Assembly (NCBI GenBank): GCA_020725335.1 | Contig: DYFF01000003.1 | Location: 1-64,000, forward strand | Direction: 5' to 3' | Source of the DNA: Thermodesulfovibrio sp. | Lineage (GTDB): Bacteria; Nitrospirota; Thermodesulfovibrionia; Thermodesulfovibrionales; Thermodesulfovibrionaceae | DNA: 64,000 nucleotides | In this document: piece by piece, positions 62,618 through 64,000 of the stretch | Layout of the letters: every line of letters starts with the position of its first letter | How positions within the stretch are numbered: position 1 is the stretch's first letter | The notes under the pieces: model-generated | What the model was told of the DNA's origin: nothing | Databases searched by the model: none | Seen by the model: only the letters and a program-made list of their open reading frames with translations | Translations under genes and position numbers: made by a program

Positions 62618-64000
62618 GTGAAAAAATATGCAAGTCTTTTAGCCGTATTTGTTCTTCTTCTTGGCTTTGCGGCCATCTCTTACTCTGCACCAGCAGAGAT
62701 TCCAGCAGACACCTCAGCAGTAATCGCAAAAGGCAAAACCCAGATAACCCTCGGCGGTGAATTGAGATTCAGAGGAATGTATGGAAGCAATCTTGAGGTA
62801 TGGGATAGAAATGATTATGATACTATTTCCTCAAGTTTACGTTCATATGATATTTCAAAAGAGAAAAGTGCTAATAAATCATATTACGACTATCGCGTAA
62901 GGCTCTCTTTGGAGGCAAAGGTTACTCCCAATACAACCGGTTATATTGAGCTTGAGAGTGGTGATGATTACAAAACTGATAACGTAGATTGGGGTAAAAA
63001 TACAGGTGGAGCAAGAGGAAACTATCCATTTGGTAATACAAAAGACTCCAATCTCTCAATCCGTCAGGCATGGATTCAATATCAGGGTAGTGGACTTCTT
63101 GGTGTTCCCGCTGGTGTAAAGGTTGGTCGTCAGCTCATTAAGCTTGGCTACGGTCTATTCTTTGACCATACTTACTTTGGCGATGACGCAATCCTTGTGT
63201 TTGTTCAGCCAGTAAAAGAATTAACCATTGCTGCTCATACAATCAAGTTCTATGAGAATAATAGAACGTTAAGCGATGATTCTACAGCTTACGGAATCCT
63301 TGCTGCCTATGCAGGCAAAGGCTGGGGATTAAGCGGTGATATTACCTATGTTGACCATCAGAATTTGGCTGGATCCGCCATTCATCTTTGGAATATCGGC
63401 TTAAGAGGAAATGTTGACGATATCGCAGGCACGGGTCTTGGCTTCAGAGCAGATATTGAATTTCAGACTGGAAAGCTTGATCTTCCAACTGGACACGATC
63501 CTAAATTCAAAGGCTGGGCAGCCCTTGCAGGACTTGACTACAAGTTCAAGACAATACCTCTCAGCTTAACCCTTGAGTATGCAATCGGGAGTGGTGACAA
63601 GGAAGATAGCGATGACATTAAAGCATTCATCACAGCCCTTGGTCAGGAACAGCATTACACATTCGTATATGAATATTTTGCTCCTTCAGCTTGTAACTTT
63701 GGTGCAAATACAAGAACAGGTCTCTGCAATACCCAGTATGTAAAGCTTGGTGGTGCCTATGACATCACAAAAGACCTCAAGGCTGAGCTTTATGGTTACT
63801 GGTTAAGAGCCCACAGAGCAGTTGCAATTAATGGATACAGCGAGACATCAAAGAAACTTGGTTGGGAAGTTGATGCAAAGGTAACCTACAATATTGACAA
63901 AGGCCTTACTTACTTCGTAGAGGGTGGCTACTTCTGGCCTGGCAAAGCCTACAAGCTTGCATCTGATAAAGATGCCGATGATGCCTGGGCAGTAAGACAC
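62618..64000 (+). CDS. Outer-membrane beta-barrel porin-like protein (partial)
   Basis: This gene is not in the ORF track because it runs off the right edge; I read 461 codons from GTG 62618 (GTGAAAAAATATGCAAGT), seven bases after GGAGG. A signal peptide (KKYASLLAVFVLLLGFAAIS, cleavage near YSA) is followed by alternating beta-strand sequence rich in aromatic and Gly residues, with KTQITLGGELRFRGMYGS, YDYRVRLSLEAKV, IRQAWIQYQG, GVKVGRQLIKLGYG, reminiscent of alginate-export/OprP-type porins. It probably forms a major diffusion channel. Substrate unknown, C-terminus not visible. Confidence 0.82.
   Translation, partial: MKKYASLLAVFVLLLGFAAISYSAPAEIPADTSAVIAKGKTQITLGGELRFRGMYGSNLEVWDRNDYDTISSSLRSYDISKEKSANKSYYDYRVRLSLEAKVTPNTTGYIELESGDDYKTDNVDWGKNTGGARGNYPFGNTKDSNLSIRQAWIQYQGSGLLGVPAGVKVGRQLIKLGYGLFFDHTYFGDDAILVFVQPVKELTIAAHTIKFYENNRTLSDDSTAYGILAAYAGKGWGLSGDITYVDHQNLAGSAIHLWNIGLRGNVDDIAGTGLGFRADIEFQTGKLDLPTGHDPKFKGWAALAGLDYKFKTIPLSLTLEYAIGSGDKEDSDDIKAFITALGQEQHYTFVYEYFAPSACNFGANTRTGLCNTQYVKLGGAYDITKDLKAELYGYWLRAHRAVAINGYSETSKKLGWEVDAKVTYNIDKGLTYFVEGGYFWPGKAYKLASDKDADDAWAVRH

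Overview
This is an AT-rich, densely packed bacterial chromosome segment. It encodes a Gram-negative envelope (GmhA heptose isomerase, LptE-type lipoprotein, TonB, a beta-barrel porin, lipid-linked sugar transfer genes), a tungsten/molybdenum aldehyde:ferredoxin oxidoreductase, two flagellar stator pairs, the selenocysteine factor SelB and a radical-SAM heme-pathway enzyme. The mixture suggests an anaerobic, motile, probably thermophilic member of a deep lineage; Thermodesulfovibrio or another Nitrospirota is my best guess. That is inference from gene content and base composition, not a database match. Layout, left to right. 1-6.1 kb (minus): ferredoxin and aldehyde oxidoreductase, NfeD membrane protease, then an extended SDR, a serine palmitoyltransferase-type enzyme and a GNAT acyltransferase cut by the window edge; the last three look like a bacterial ceramide (sphingolipid) core. 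6.1-10 kb (plus): an undecaprenyl-phosphate-sugar module (PAP2-GT39 fusion, GT2, flippase-like membrane protein). 10-11.5 kb (minus): an HDOD protein with a degenerate sigma-54-type AAA+ domain. 11.6-15.2 kb (plus): mnmG-rsmG-tsaB-rimI, for tRNA, rRNA and ribosomal protein modification. 15.3-24.5 kb (minus): addA-addB-pdxJ-xseA-xseB-methyltransferase, largely DNA repair. 24.6 kb: tRNA-Leu(GAG). 25-28.6 kb (plus): two MotA/MotB pairs around a PilZ gene. 28.6-32.7 kb (minus): SNF-type transporter, bioB, bioW and a DAG/sphingosine-kinase-like lipid kinase. 32.7-36.4 kb (plus): AhbC/AhbD-like radical SAM, hemE, purN, rsmD, coaD. 36.3-39.1 kb (minus): fabG-acpP-fabF-rnc, with an RNase III lacking its dsRNA-binding domain. 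39.2-45.9 kb (plus): ileS-lspA-tsaE-nadK-udg-HIT-gmhA-ruvC. 45.9-57.5 kb (minus): comEC-hisH-selB-htrA-PIN/TRAM-ispDF, a strong terminator, then tonB, a YhcC-like radical SAM and comM. 57.9-61.9 kb (plus): leuS-lptE-holA. 62.6 kb to the edge (plus): a porin with a strong promoter and long structured leader. Three threads cut across the annotation. First, a family of short GC-rich palindromic repeats (GTCATTCCGAGG...CGAGGAATC) clusters around leuS and the porin, lies degenerately between the acyltransferase and spt, and has inserted in frame inside leuS, adding about 26 residues. Second, many operon-head genes carry a TATAAT-like -10 box only about 5-9 bases before the ATG with no Shine-Dalgarno, implying leaderless mRNAs, whereas several downstream genes have AGGAGG-type sites. 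Third, genes overlap heavily, including convergent overlaps of 23, 42 and 89 bases.
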